The position numbers and the translations under genes are program-made. From NCBI GenBank assembly GCA_035048485.1, contig CM068589.1:3164501-3228500 (forward strand): DNA of 64,000 bases. Reading direction: 5' to 3'. The notes beneath the pieces are model-generated. The model saw only the letters and a list, made by a program, of their open reading frames with translations. It made no database searches and had not been told where the DNA came from. How positions within the stretch are numbered: the stretch's first letter is position 1; each line of letters opens with the position of its first letter. Source of the stretch: Pteria penguin (taxonomy: Eukaryota > Mollusca > Bivalvia > Pterioida > Pteriidae). Below, one piece after another: positions 45,198-56,567 of this stretch.

Positions 45198-47535
45198 CAT
45201 TTAGCGATAATAAACATTGAACTGAGACTTCTTAAAAGTTTTGATATCAAGTTTGACACAATGAATAAAAAATCTAAATGAACATTTAAGCAAGAGGGCA
45301 TTTATTATTATAGCTCATTTAACTAAAGAGATCGCTAATCAGCTACCAAAAGTTTGGAAGTTTTTATGATAACAGTTGTTTTCAAATATAACGACCTAAG
45401 CCTCAAGAGTAAACCCAACTTTTGGGGGTTTTTATTATCCCGTAGCTCACATTTATTAAGACATGGGGTTGTCATTGGAATTGTGCGCTATTGCAACTGA
45501 AATTCAAACACATATCGACCTCTTTTGACTCTACATTCGGTTTAAGTAGTCGTGATAAAACGGTGTAAATCAGTGATGTCCCATAACCTGTTGATAGCAC
45601 TGCAAACACATCATTCCCTTTCACAAGGGAAAGTGAACACTCTTATTGCAGAGGTTTTAATTCATACGGAAACTTCACTTTATGAAGAACTTGAGACACG
45701 AAGATTTCTTCTGTTGTCGCCACTTCTGGAGGTGTGTTTAACTTGTCCCGTCAAAAATCTTACCAGAATTTTGGCAAACCTCATTCTGAAGTCAAAATTG
45801 CAAATGCACATGTTTACCGGAGTTTCAGTGCGGCAGCCAAGCATCTGGCTTGAGCGACACTTGTTGTAATATGATCGGTTTGAATTCGATTCTTATGAAT
45901 TTGGATTATCTGTGGGATATAGCATATGTCTTCTCTAGGCCAATATACATGACCGCCGAGAAGCGCAAGGTCATATCGGTGGGTCCATACTCTTTATAGC
46001 AAATGTGTTACAGACGAAAATTCTTGCGCAGCTCGGAATTGGGTTGAATGATGTTTATCAATTTTAATCCTAACCTTATGAATGTCACACGTTTTGTTAA
46101 TTCGGGGTAAACAAGGATAAATATTTTTATCGTCTGTTACCACAATGTTTTGCATAGGAAATCGAATTTGCAATTTTTTTCATAATTCTAGCAAAATATA
46201 TGTACGTTCACATACGCTCAAGTTGCAATTGAATAAAAGGATTTAGACTGAGTATAAACTGAGATATAATTAATGGTTTAGTCAAGGAGTAAGTAATAGA
46301 GAAAAATCCACAATCTATTCGTTTTGTGAAACTGAATCTGTAAATGCATGTTCATTGTAGTTCCAAATGTGTTCTCGGAATTTTTCCACATTGATTTTAC
46401 TCAAAATTAAGTGAACATAAAAACATCCAATTATTGTACATTTTGGTTTTTTTTTTCGATATTTCAAGGTAAGTGGCAGTTTGTTTAATGCTTGATCTGT
46501 GTAATTCATGATGCATTTCAGCTGTCAACCTCTTCATTTGCACACACCCCTCTGTTTCTGAAGAAATAACTACATGTAATTAGCATCCACCGCGCTCACC
46601 AGGCGGCGCTGTGACGTAATATGGCTTCGCTGGAAATGTTGTCAGGGATTACCCTCGTTATTTGTACATGTCAGTATGGATGAACCCATCGGTCAATACT
46701 GGTTAATTTCTGACATTCTGGCCAGATTACTGAAACATGTGTATTTGGCGCTTGTAAGATTTATCTTTCTATCGCGCAAAGACAACTCACAAAACGGCAA
46801 AATGTAGTATGAATACAGAGATATTATTTGCATTTTAACATCAATTACTTAAAATAAATGCCTATTCTACTAATTTCTTTCATCTAAAAGTAGGTATAAG
46901 ATAATTAACTTTGGTTACATTGGGAACATTCACTTCAGACGAGCTATTTATACTGACAAACACGTGGGAAATCCCTATGAACGTCAAAAATATAACTTTC
47001 CATGCCTCGATTTCAACTGCCATTTGGAACATAATTCCCAGGTAATCCCCTTTTCATACAGGGATTCATAATAAAAATAGACTATCAACAAAATTAGTAG
47101 GTAATAATGCAAAAATCTGAAAAAGAAAGTGGTTTAGACAAGAGATGAGACTGAGGTCATTGAGGAAATTCAGGACTTCGCAAACGAATCAGCTGATTTC
47201 CGTCACTGACTGATGACTGATTCAGAATTATGCCAGTTATTCATTTATTGACAAGCAATGAAGTTGAGTTTCAAATTTAATAAAACAATGTAATGAAAGA
47301 TACAGATATTCTGTCATGATTAGGTGTGTGGGATTCAGAACCAACCCCCTTCCGCCCAAATAAAAAAAAATCTTGTATTCACTATGCTAGTTATTGCTAC
47401 TGTGTTACTATTATTTGTTAGGCATGAATGTAGACATAAAATAGCAAAACAACATGCTGCATTAGTGCCATTAATTGAGAAACTTAGTTGTAGATATTGT
47501 ATACAATATATATATCATATCTGTCATATGTGATT
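45198..47535. other. Intron sequence, nothing recognised
   Basis: A 105-codon frame at 45552-45869 has no domain that I can name and no splice context; 46560-46680 is locally GC-richer. I see no supportable gene. Confidence 0.35.
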
Positions 47536-47540
47536 GAGAA

Positions 47541-47576
47541 CCACCCCCCCCCCCCCCCCACACACACACACACACT
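47541..47576. repeat. C-homopolymer followed by (CA)n
   Basis: About 16 C residues and then CACACACACA. Confidence 0.93.
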
Positions 47577-47744
47577 TCCCCCAACAGTTGAAACACACTC
47601 ATGTACCTACCCATTTTAGTAATTGAACCACAATAAATTAGTACTTGTTGCAGTTGCACTCTTTACTTTACTTTACTGCTGAAGTTTTTGTATTAGGATT
47701 AAATAACTGTTTTACGATCCAAAAATGATTATTCCTACCTTTAA

Positions 47745-47995
47745 GTGTTGTGATGCCCCCGGAATGAAATTCGGGGGCATCTTGTTTTTTGATCTGTCTG
47801 TCTGTCTGACTTTGTTGCAAAACTTTAACCTTTACCATAACTTCATATTTGGCATGCATACTCACTAATGAAACCCCTTCAGATGACACCAAGGTCGATG
47901 ACCTTGTGAATGACCTTTATTGAAAAAATACCAATTTTGGACTTTGTTGCCTCGGGGGGCATCACAGTTTCACAAAAACATCTTGTTTTTACAGT
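47745..47995. repeat. Dispersed element with GATGCCCCC inverted motif
   Basis: GATGCCCCCGGAATGAAATT then CGGGGGCATC forms a hairpin at 47752-47781. It is followed by TCTGTCTGTCTG, AACTTTAACCTTTACCATAA, TTCATATTTGGCATGCAT and a CAAGGTCGATGACCTTG block, with a second GGGGGGCATCAC near 47955. This ordering is familiar from dispersed repeats in mollusc genomes; the mechanism is unknown. Confidence 0.6.
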
Positions 47996-48511
47996 TTTTT
48001 TTCGGTAAGGAAATAAGGGGAACGGAGTCTTGGACTCCAAGACTATTGTCTTCTCGTGTAAGCTGATTTTGATCAGGAAAGTGATTATCTTCCCAAACTA
48101 ACGATATATTATATATTGTTGCATTTGTGTCTTGAAAGTACTGGAATCAGCAACCGTCGTGCTTGGAAAAATAAAAGACAAGCGTACGTGCTTTATTACA
48201 GCTGTGCTCTTTTAACATTCAATGACTGACATACGGGTCAACGCAAATGAGGCCGTCTTGTCATTGAATTACAAAGCAGAAACAAATAATATCATTCCTA
48301 GGTATTAATAAACATTAAAATATCATATATGGATATGACTGCACATATTTTTACTTCTATGATTTTTTTCTTACATCGAACCGTAGAGAACAGTATCGAA
48401 ATCCCAGTATGTTTTTTTTTCTCAATGAAACACAAACCCAACATTTAACCAACTAAAACCATGTGACATTCAGGGTATTTTTCGATATTTATCCCCTAAA
48501 TTCCTTGATCT

Positions 48512-48811
48512 AAAAGAAAAAAGAGGAGTTACTGGCTCAGTTATGTGGCAGAAGTCACCATGGAGCTATACAATACATGAATATAAATAATATACTAGAA
48601 CATATAACACATTACAAAAATATTTGACTGTAGTGCAATTACGATACCGACTTAGGACGGTCATTTAATTTGACAAAAGCCAAACAAATGGTGTGGTTAA
48701 CCGGTTTACGGGCCCACCTTCCCACTCACCGTAACAGCAGAACAATCAAAGGACGTACATTTAAAAATTTATAAATAATCCTCCATGTAAAGAACAAGGG
48801 TCAACAGGTAT
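48512..48811 (-). mobile_element. PLE-A 3' end fragment
   Basis: From GAAAAAAGAGGAGTTACTGG to CAAGGGTCAACAGGTATC; the remainder of the UTR and the ORF are missing. Closely similar to 41430-41730. Confidence 0.88.
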
Positions 48812-48857
48812 CCACTATCCTTCCTTATCCTAAATTACCCGTAATGTGAAATGACCA

Positions 48858-49095
48858 TAGTGGATGAGCGGCAGTTTCGTATTGTGGTATCTGGGCATAA
48901 AATCGGGAGACCCGGATTCTCTTCGTACTGTCTCGGATTTTTTATCTATTGCCTACCTGTCTGTCCTTCGGATGACCATAGTAAAAACATGTAGATACCT
49001 GTATCACGGCAAACGTACCAGTAGCCCGTTTCAATAACAATCATGCACGTAACTGTAACTGATCCCCGTAAATCGGGTAGTTACGGGATCAATTA
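48858..49095 (+). mobile_element. Possible tRNA-derived SINE, diverged
   Basis: Box A-like CATAGTGGATGAGCGGCAGT, box B-like CCCGGATTCTCTTCG, and a body with CCTTCGGATGACCATAGTAA and TATCACGGCAAACGTACC, roughly in the order of SINE-1. It is too diverged for a firm call. Confidence 0.4.
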
Positions 49096-49214
49096 CGAAT
49101 TCTTACTTTGACTTGAGTGTTATTATACCCTTTTTCCTGAAGTTGTGTGGCTGTTACACTTTCTACACAGTGTTTTTTTCAAATGTATATATACGGTACT
49201 GAATTATATTTGTT

Positions 49215-49375
49215 ACATCTGTATTTCAGGGCATTCACGGCGGGTGTGTCTAGCCTAAACAGGAGACGCTCACTCCTCCCGGCCACCTGGTCTTACCTCT
49301 GAATTGCAGGGGTCAGTGAATGTCCACAGTGGTACATTGTTGTTAGTGCCATAGTCATGTGACACTTCTACGTTT
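49215..49375 (+). mobile_element. PLE-type 3' module fragment
   Basis: GGAGACGCTCACTCCTCCCG, GCCACCTGGTCTTACCTCTG and GTCCACAGTGGTACATTGTT. The same block, inverted, is at 52600-52760. Confidence 0.6.
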
Positions 49376-49827
49376 ACATGTTCACTTGTTACGATTGTTA
49401 GTGAAACGGACTAGAAATCCCTTACTGCTTAATATCGATCCGTGGCATAAGCAAAATCCAACAGGCTGCCTTTATGTAAATGGAATAAACTAGTGTCGAA
49501 AAATATGGACGGAATAACCACTTAGGCTATGGAACGCATGGTTCTACCTGCTTCTAGTTTGGATTTAAGTTTTAGGATTCATGGAAGTGTATCAGTCGAA
49601 AACATAAAATATGTATTTATTTACTATTTACGCTGATTACAACATCTTGATACGAGGGCTGATTGATTTGTTGTGAGCCTCGTGTTAAAGGGGGTACGCA
49701 GGGATGTTCTTTTTAAGTCCTATTATTTTCTGACTATATAAGGGCGTGAAATCAAGGACTGGTCTCATTTGGTCAGTTTATATCGACGACGTAGAACTCT
49801 ATAATAAACGACAAGTGGCGTTGCAAA

Positions 49828-51007
49828 ATGGACAAAATCGATGAAAGAGCAGTGAACCAATATTCGCATAATAAAGGTTTAACACCCAAGGATATTCATA
49901 ATAATATGATAGCAACTCTATGGAAAGATGCCCCTTCATATGCTGCAGTGAAAAGGTGGGCAGCTAAATTTAAGCGCGGCAGACCCAGCATTGGGGATAA
50001 CCCCCCTGCAAATGTTGCAACCACAGAAATGGTAAAAAAAAGTCCATGGTATTGTTACGACTGACAGGCGAGTTACAGAAAAATATACAACCAGTACAGT
50101 TGGCATGTAAAGATGATGGATAAATCCAAACCACAAATCCAAAAATCATGAAACCATAGGACATACAAAATCAGTGAAAATGAAAAACAAATGGAAAATA
50201 ACAAAATATGTCTACTTGAAGAGCATATGTGAACCCCTGTGATGGAGTGAGATCAGGTGCCCGGGGAGAGTGAGCATCTCCTGCTTGCTAGCAACACCCG
50301 TCACATATACCCCGTAGAAAGTGTCAAATCGTGTGATTTCACAGGAAAGAGTACATTACACTCTGACAGAGTATCTTGCAATGAGAAAGCTTTCGGCTCG
50401 CTGGGTAAGAAGACTTCTTACAATTGATCAGAAACACACCAGGCTCACATTATCGAGTGCTAATCTTAATCTTTTAAAGGAAGATCCTGCCAACTTTCTT
50501 TAAAAATTTGTCATCATGCATGAAACATGTGCTCTCATTTTAATTCAGAGGCCAAACAACAACGGAAACAATGGAAGCACCCTGGCTCACTCCCGCCAAA
50601 GATAAGCTGGGAAGGTTATAGCCTCGGTTTTTGGGATGCAGATGGTATTCTGCTGATAGATCATCTACAAAAGGGATAATCAATCAATGGCACATACTTG
50701 GCGTCATTTCTGACGCAGGTACGGGAAAGCATTAAACCTAAGCTGCGCGAAAAGTTCACTAAAAGTTCACAAGTCTCTCACTGTCATGGCTGCCATTCAC
50801 GATTGTAGCTTTAAATTGATTGAGCATCCGCCTTATTCACATGATCTCGCTCCATCAGACATTCATCCATTTCCTAAACTGAAAACAGCTATTTCTGCAC
50901 CCACTTTCAGTCCGACGATGACGTCATACATACAGTGATTGATGTTCTGAACAGCCAAGAAAAAGAGTTCTTTAAAAGTGGCATCACGGCCCTTAAACAC
51001 AGCTGAC
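49828..51007 (+). pseudogene. mariner transposase, broken
   Basis: Starts MDKIDERAVNQYSHNKGLTP, then KDAPSYAAVKRWAAKFKRGR (N-terminal HTH region). After the insertion it continues VHYTLTEYLAMRKLSARWVR then LLTIDQKHTRLTLS, FWDADGILLIDHLQKG (first catalytic Asp region) and PPYSHDLAPSDIHPFPKLK, where family members have YSPDLAPSD with the last catalytic Asp. Several frameshifts and stops lie in between. It would have cut and pasted the element at TA sites. Confidence 0.88.
50106..50337 (-). mobile_element. PLE-B 3' end inserted in the mariner
   Basis: Starts at the PLE-B terminus TGTAAAGATGATGGATAAAT and extends to CAAATCGTGTGA. Mariner coding sequence resumes at TTTCACAGGAAAGAG. It contains the hairpin module. 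Confidence 0.88.
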
Positions 51008-51021
51008 AAAAGTGTATAGAT

Positions 51022-51068
51022 TGATTGATTATTGTTTTACGTCACTCCACGATTATTTCACGTGACGG
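51022..51068 (-). mobile_element. 47-bp SINE tail with 13-bp target-site duplication
   Basis: TGATTGATTATTGTTTTACG and CACTCCACGATTATTTCACG resemble the SINE-1 tail on the - strand. AAAGTGTATAGAT occurs on both sides (51009-51021 and 51069-51081). It is a very short, 5'-truncated retroposition event. Confidence 0.8.
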
Positions 51069-51398
51069 AAAGTGTATAGATACTGAAGGAGATTATGTTG
51101 AAAATTAATGCAATATGTCCGACCAAATTTAAATCATTCAATATGAGGCTCACAACATATCAATCAGCCCTTGTAAAAGTATAAGGAATTGTTCACAAGT
51201 ACAAATATTCAAAAACCTTCAACTTCAGCTACAAAATATTGTCCTTACAGAATGCGATCAATAAAGAACTGACTTTTATCTAATTGACACTGTTAATCCA
51301 AGACAGGTAGAGTGGAGAAGCTGTCTGGTATAACTACAAGAGTAAATCCTAACGTGATCAGAACACAACTAATCTATGTCTTACAATTTGATTTGTAG

Positions 51399-51465
51399 TT
51401 GCCTTTCTTATCATTGTATTGTCAGCGAACATCGTCGTCTTCTTGTACATTCGTCAAAATGACAA
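51399..51465 (+). CDS. Receptor gene 1, transmembrane exon part 2 and membrane-proximal tail
   Basis: 67 bp between TTTGTAG and GTAAGT, phase 1 in and phase 2 out. Encodes AFLIIVLSANIVVFLYIRQN then D, ending the helix with a basic stop-transfer residue. The 12.6-kb intron before it holds a mariner, SINEs and several PLE pieces. Confidence 0.65.
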
Positions 51466-51519
51466 GTAAGTGTAATAATATCGTTTTGCCTTAGTCAAAA
51501 ACAGATTGACGACTTAATA

Positions 51520-51690
51520 TAAACAAAACTCCTGGGTCAGTTGTATGACAAAAAATGCATAATCATGGAAGAGTGTTAACAAATTAGTAATAACAGTAAT
51601 GACAGTGATTGACCTTCTATGGATGATGGGCACCAATTTACGGGCTCCCTTCTCACCCACTGGAAACAAAATGCGAAAATCAAAACGAGA
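51520..51690 (-). mobile_element. Old PLE-A-like 3' end
   Basis: CTCCTGGGTCAGTTGTATGA, GATTGACCTTCTATGG and TTTACGGGCTCCCTTCTCAC follow the PLE-A end pattern loosely. It lies just downstream of the TM exon, in the last intron. Confidence 0.5.
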
Positions 51691-51769
51691 CAAATTATAA
51701 GGAAAACATTTAAGCAGGAATTTTATTAAAATCATAATCATTATCACCATTATCTAAATAACACATTAA

Positions 51770-52231
51770 AAATCGATCCATGCTTATCAGTTCTATATAA
51801 GTTTAATGTAAAAATATATTAAAATGTCTAAATTGCTACAGACATTTTCATACTAATTTCAATGAAATTATAGTACTGAACCATTGTACAATGATAAAGT
51901 CGGGTGGAAGATTAAGGAAAGGGATAATAACGGGTCAAGGAAAGGATCATTTGCCGATCTGTGGCTTAGATTGCTGTATCCGGATTAATGAAAAGAATGA
52001 AATAAACACAAAAGAAAAATGTCTATAATGATAAAATAATGATTATGCAGTTAATATTAGAAGAAACAATAATGACAGTACTGGAAGTAAGCATGGCATT
52101 ACAGTCACAGTCGTGGGTTAATGTCTAACGTATGTTTCAGAAAAAATGTTTAAGAAAACCATCACATGTATATACTAATCTTCACATAAAATTAGTTATT
52201 TGATTATAGATATACGTTTTTAAATTAATAG
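51770..52231. other. Last intron of receptor gene 1, nothing else recognised
   Basis: AT-rich, no repeat match. Confidence 0.4.
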
Positions 52232-52433
52232 GCGTAACTTCATAGACAGTCACCATATCGAACAGATTTCAGATGCAGAAGCGGTATATGAAGAAGTGGA
52301 CAACGATGTGAATGTTTACGAGAAAATCTCTGATGTTTATATTGAAGAAAACCATCTCTCTGAAGATAACGAATCGCAGGTTGGAAATATTCTCGTCAAA
52401 CATACGATCAGAATAGCAAACCACGAAATGTAA
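52232..52433 (+). CDS. Receptor gene 1, terminal exon with ITAM-like cytoplasmic tail
   Basis: The acceptor AATAG precedes a phase-2 exon of 202 bp that ends in TAA. It reads RNFIDSHHIEQISDAEAVYE, then EVDNDVNVYEKISDVYIEEN, and finishes ANHEM. Two tyrosine motifs, YEEV and YEKI, are separated by six residues: this matches the spacing of an ITAM (YxxL/I-x6-12-YxxL/I), with V in the first hydrophobic position. A third Tyr (VYIEE) follows. A tail like this could be phosphorylated and recruit SH2 proteins. A probable paralogous exon lies at 60477-60810 on the other strand. Confidence 0.65.
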
Positions 52434-52599
52434 ACATAATCGGACGATGTAGCGTAAACAGTGATGTCAATTACCACGGATTAGAAGATTGAAACCCCAT
52501 GGAATACTACAATGCACTTTGAGGTTGAACTCTGGAATGCGAAACTGTGCGGTTATGTAGGCTTATAAATTGGACGAGGATGGTATGATAATGTAAAAA

Positions 52600-52765
52600 T
52601 ACGAAAGTAGCTGCTATCACATTACCATGGCACTTACAACACTGTAACACCGTGGACATTCACGGACCCCTGAAATACAGAGGTGATACCAGGTGCCTTT
52701 GAGGAGTAAGCGTCTCCTGTTTGGCTAGCCACACCCGCATTGAATACCCTTACATACAGAAGATA
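52600..52765 (-). mobile_element. PLE-type 3' module in the receptor 3' UTR
   Basis: AATACGAAAGTAGC, CACGGACCCCTGAAATACAG, GAGGTGATACCAGGTGCC and GAGGAGTAAGCGTCTCCTG, then GGCTAGCCACACCCGC. Here the hairpin stem is AGGAG/CTCCT. A shorter relative follows at 52905-53025. Confidence 0.65.
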
Positions 52766-52904
52766 CTTATAATTGAGCACTAATATATACATGAATGTTA
52801 ACACTGTGTAGAAAGTGTCACAGCCATATAACTTTAGGAAAAAGGGTATAACACTTAAGTCAGACTCACCGCGGGGAACTTTTTACGAGCTCCACAATGC
52901 AAAG

Positions 52905-53025
52905 GTAACAAGTGTGACGTTACTGTAAAATACGAAAGTAACTTATGTCACACGACTGTGGCAGCAACAACAATGGACCATAGTGGACATTCACGGACCC
53001 CTGAAGTTCAGAGGTGAAACCAATA
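52905..53025 (-). mobile_element. PLE-type module, partial
   Basis: AAAATACGAAAGTAACTTAT, TGGACATTCACGGACCCCTG and AGTTCAGAGGTGAAACCA, stopping before the hairpin. Confidence 0.55.
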
Positions 53026-53382
53026 CAAATTCATTTAGAAATGTATAATGTAGATAATTTGTTTTCCTAACATTTCACTATTTGCCTCATTAATAGGTTT
53101 ACTTAAGATATTTTTTGATTGAAGGGATATTGGTCATTATTATCCCTTCAGTGTTCTAAGATTTTAAACTATGGTTCAGTAATGTAAGCTATTTAAGCAT
53201 AGCGCAATCATACATGCAATATGTTGTCACATTGTTTGGATTTTGAATTGTGCAAATCAGATCGGCATCTCGGATATTTACTTAACGTATATTGTAAACA
53301 TTAAGTATTACTTATCCATCTGTTATTTGTCGATAAAAATTGGGACTTGTCTAGTATATTATATATATAAGAATTGTATATG

Positions 53383-53388
53383 AATAAA
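53383..53388 (+). promoter_or_regulatory. Polyadenylation signal AATAAA, candidate for receptor gene 1
   Basis: AATAAA followed within 25 bp by a GT-rich stretch (CTCTGTGTCTGT), about 950 bp after the receptor stop codon. Use is inferred. Confidence 0.4.
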
Positions 53389-53499
53389 CTTAATAATATG
53401 CTCTGTGTCTGTATTTACTTACGTTGTATTTATGTTTTTGCACATTTAGCTATGAACAGATTAAAGTCTCAGGCATAGGTTAACTATCTCCGTTTCCAG

Positions 53500-53610
53500 T
53501 TGTTGTGGGATGGTTATTTCAGTGTGTGTTTTACATTTATCAGTCAGAGGGAATTTAGGACCTTGTCTCGTCTGCAAAAAGATAAAGACAAAGGCCACGT
53601 AAAGATGTAT
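53500..53610 (-). mobile_element. Decayed PLE-A relic
   Basis: CAGTCAGAGGGAATTTAGGA then CCTTGTCTCGTCTGC and GACAAAGGCCACGTAAAG track the PLE-A segment at 1338-1395. Confidence 0.5.
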
Positions 53611-54335
53611 GGTTTATGCGTTTATCACAAGTAACGTATTACTTTTATGATTTGCATTGTCTTTGTGGCGGCCTTATTTAAAGATAGCACAAGTTCCTTT
53701 TGTACTTTATACTGCGGCATTTTGTTATGAGGGTCATAGTGACATGGATAACAAAGGTAACGTGCGTGTTCTACATTGAAGGCCTTATTGACATTATGTA
53801 AGTTACTGTAATATATATTCAACGTTGTTGTATGATGTAAAGGCCACAATGACGAAGGAACGTTTGTGGGACTATACACATATGAAGCTCATGATGCACT
53901 CTTATCAATAACTGATGAAATTTGCCATGTATGATCTTAATGGTCATATTGAAATGTTGAAAACCCGAAATATTTCATTTTTCGTGAATTTTTATGATAA
54001 AAAAGATCAGGTGCTTTAAAGGTATTTTACCGCTTCTACATATAATATCATACATGTAATTATGAAATATCAAGATAAAAACTGGAGAAATATTTGTACT
54101 TGGTCAAATATCTTATGAAATAGCATGCTTAATATTCAATGTCAAATAGAAATCAAGACCAATGTAAATCTAAAATCAAAACTGAAAATGTCTTGTTTCG
54201 TAAATAGCAGTATGAATAACATTTTAGTTATTGTCATAGCTTCTTGTCCGGCGTCCTTCGACGTAAACGTTTCGCATTTTGACTTTTTTGATGGAACTTG
54301 GTAGGTATGAAGTACTTGTGGTCCACTACAAGTGT
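53611..54335. other. Unassigned sequence
   Basis: No gene or repeat recognised. Confidence 0.35.
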
Positions 54336-54339
54336 TTTT

Positions 54340-54955
54340 ATACGCCCGCATTTAAAAATGTTTTCGTATTATGCTATACCGCTGTCGTCCGTCCGTCCGT
54401 CTGTCCATCCATCCATCCTTGTCCAGGCTTCTCCTCAACTAAAGGAAGAACAAAACTTTTGATGGTGTCATATGAAAGGGTGTGGCTTGTAGTTGTGCAT
54501 GTGGGTTTCAAAGTTGGGGTCAGGTCCCTGGGGTGGGGGAAAATGGACGGGGTAGGAAAAGCTTGTCTGGGCTTCTACTCCGTTACTAAAGAAAGAACAA
54601 AACTTTTGATGGTGTCATAAAAGGGTGTGGCTTGTAGTTGTGCATGTGGGTTTCAAAGTTGGAGCCAGGTCCCTTGGGTGGGGGAAAATGGGCGGGTTCT
54701 GAAAAGCTTGTCCGGGCTTCTCCTTAATTAAAGGGAGAACAAAAGTTTTGATGGTGTGATATGAAAGGATGTGGCTTGTAGATGCGCATGTGGTTTTCAA
54801 AGTTGGGGTCAGGCCTCTGAGTTGGGGGAAAATGGGCAGGGTCAGGAAGGTTTTCAGGGCTTCTACTCCTTATCTAAAGGGGGAACAAAACTTTTGATGG
54901 TGTCGTATGAAAGGATGTGGCTTGTAGACCACATTAATATATGATGCGGGCGTAT
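54340..54955. mobile_element. Short inverted-repeat element with internal ~145-bp tandem units
   Basis: ATACGCCCGCAT at 54340-54351 and its exact complement ATGCGGGCGTAT at 54944-54955 bound a region with four units spaced about 140-150 bp. Each contains ACAAAACTTTTGATGGTGTC and GTGTGGCTTGTAG. There is no ORF. It is probably a non-autonomous element; the class is unknown. Confidence 0.65.
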
Positions 54956-55620
54956 CATGCACCCGCTGGCGGTGCCTTTTTTATCATAATCCATCAACAC
55001 CACCACAGACAGAAGTAGGTCACAGAGGGTACCCTCCTTTGATAATCTACTTCTCTTCCCTGCTTAGAGTCAAACTGAATGCAGGGGGATGATCTAAGGG
55101 GATGTTTGAAGATTTGTTGTTGTTTTGGGTCTGTTCTGAAGTTAAAGTTTTCGCGTCTTTTCAACATTTTCTTGGACTTACTGATTTCAATACTGAAAAG
55201 TGCAATTGTTCTCTTTTAGATGACACTGATGCTTTAATTTTATTTCCTTTAATTATAATTAGTTTTCTTTTAATAGTAAGTATGGTAAAGAATGTTACTG
55301 TGAAAGAATTTTGTCAGTATGTCAATTTTTATTATGATTTTTTTAGACTGTGGGGGGCATTGTTTTAAATTTTTTCAGAAAGTTGGTAGGAATGAAGTAC
55401 TCATGGTTTCTTACAACTGTTGATGATTTCTCTTTTCAGGTTTTTGAGCATTCATTTGCTGAAAATTATTATAGATTTATGAGCTATGAAGTTTAATTTA
55501 GCCTGCATAAACAAATGCTTAATGTTGATGATGATTCACATTTTGCACTCAGTTTTCAGTACAAAATGTAGTTACAACACAATTAACATCAGAGAATATA
55601 GACATGTATCTGCAAATTTG
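54956..55620. other. Unassigned sequence
   Basis: An 88-codon frame at 55102-55368 has a hydrophobic middle but no domain or splice support. Confidence 0.3.
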
Positions 55621-55623
55621 TCA

Positions 55624-55812
55624 ATGTAAAGATGATGGATAAATCCAAACCACAAGTCCAAAAATCATGAAACCATAGGACATACAAAATCAGTGAAAAT
55701 GAAAAACAAATGGAAAATAACAAAATATGTCTACTTGAAGAGCATATGTGAACCCCTGTGATGGAGTGAGATCAGGTGCCCGGGGAGAGTGAGCATCTCC
55801 TGCTTGCTAAGC
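55624..55812 (-). mobile_element. PLE-B 3' end fragment
   Basis: From the terminus TGTAAAGATGATGGATAAAT to the hairpin module, truncated at CTGCTTGCTA. Confidence 0.88.
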
Positions 55813-56565
55813 TGTGAGTTGAGTAAGCAAATTGTGTTCAGATGAGCGATATAGGCTCAGTTGCGCCTCTTGTTTTAAGATCATCACTTAAACATTATTG
55901 CAAGGTTGATAAGTATATAATGCTTGATTTGATAAATTAAGTGTGGAAAACTTGTATTTTGATAGATATGATTATATATTTGAATTTGAGCTGGTTATTG
56001 GTGATTTCTAAACATGACGAATTTTCTTTGGTATAATTCATTGGAAAAAATTATATATTTATAGTAATTTAGCTTAATTTGATAATGTTTTTCATCTTTT
56101 TGATTGATATTTTTCATTTATATTGAGAAAATTAGAAAATGCAGATTTTTAGAAAAAAAAAATTGAAATCATCATTGTCAAAACTGACTGAACCCCAAAA
56201 CATCTTTAATAACTTTTATCTGCACAATTTTATGAAGAGAACAAAGGGAGTGTCCAAGCCCTATTGAAATTTTCTTTAATCATTTCCCTTTTTTGTATTA
56301 TGCAATATTGTCAGTGTACTTGAACAAGAGTTATATTTTTTGGTAAATGAGTATTTATTAAACCTGTTCCATTATCAGTATTCATATTGCATTTTATGTT
56401 ATTAATAATACATTTTTGAGAAGTTCAATATTAACCTTTTTGTGTAAAATTATTGCCTAAATAATGTATAGTTAAACCGAAAGAATTTTTTTTACATTAT
56501 TTGAACCAATAGGCAATAGAAAAAAGGTAATATTTAAGTAGAAATGAACTTGAAATATATTGCAG
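55813..56565. other. Unassigned AT-rich sequence
   Basis: No signal found between the two PLE-B copies. Confidence 0.4.
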
Positions 56566-56567
56566 TG

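Larger units (their letters stand above)
49653..51173 (+). mobile_element. mariner-type DNA transposon, inactivated
   Basis: TA-flanked inverted ends: CGAGGGCTGATTGATTTGTT-GTGAGCCTCG at the left and its near-perfect complement (TGAGGCTCACAACATATCAA-TCAGCCCTTG) at 51145-51173. The interior encodes a decayed mariner transposase and carries two later insertions. Without them the length would be about 1.2 kb, as expected for the family. Confidence 0.9.

Noticed and set aside
45552..45869. 105-codon open frame as a gene
   Set aside because: No domain, no splice context, ordinary composition for chance frames in this window.
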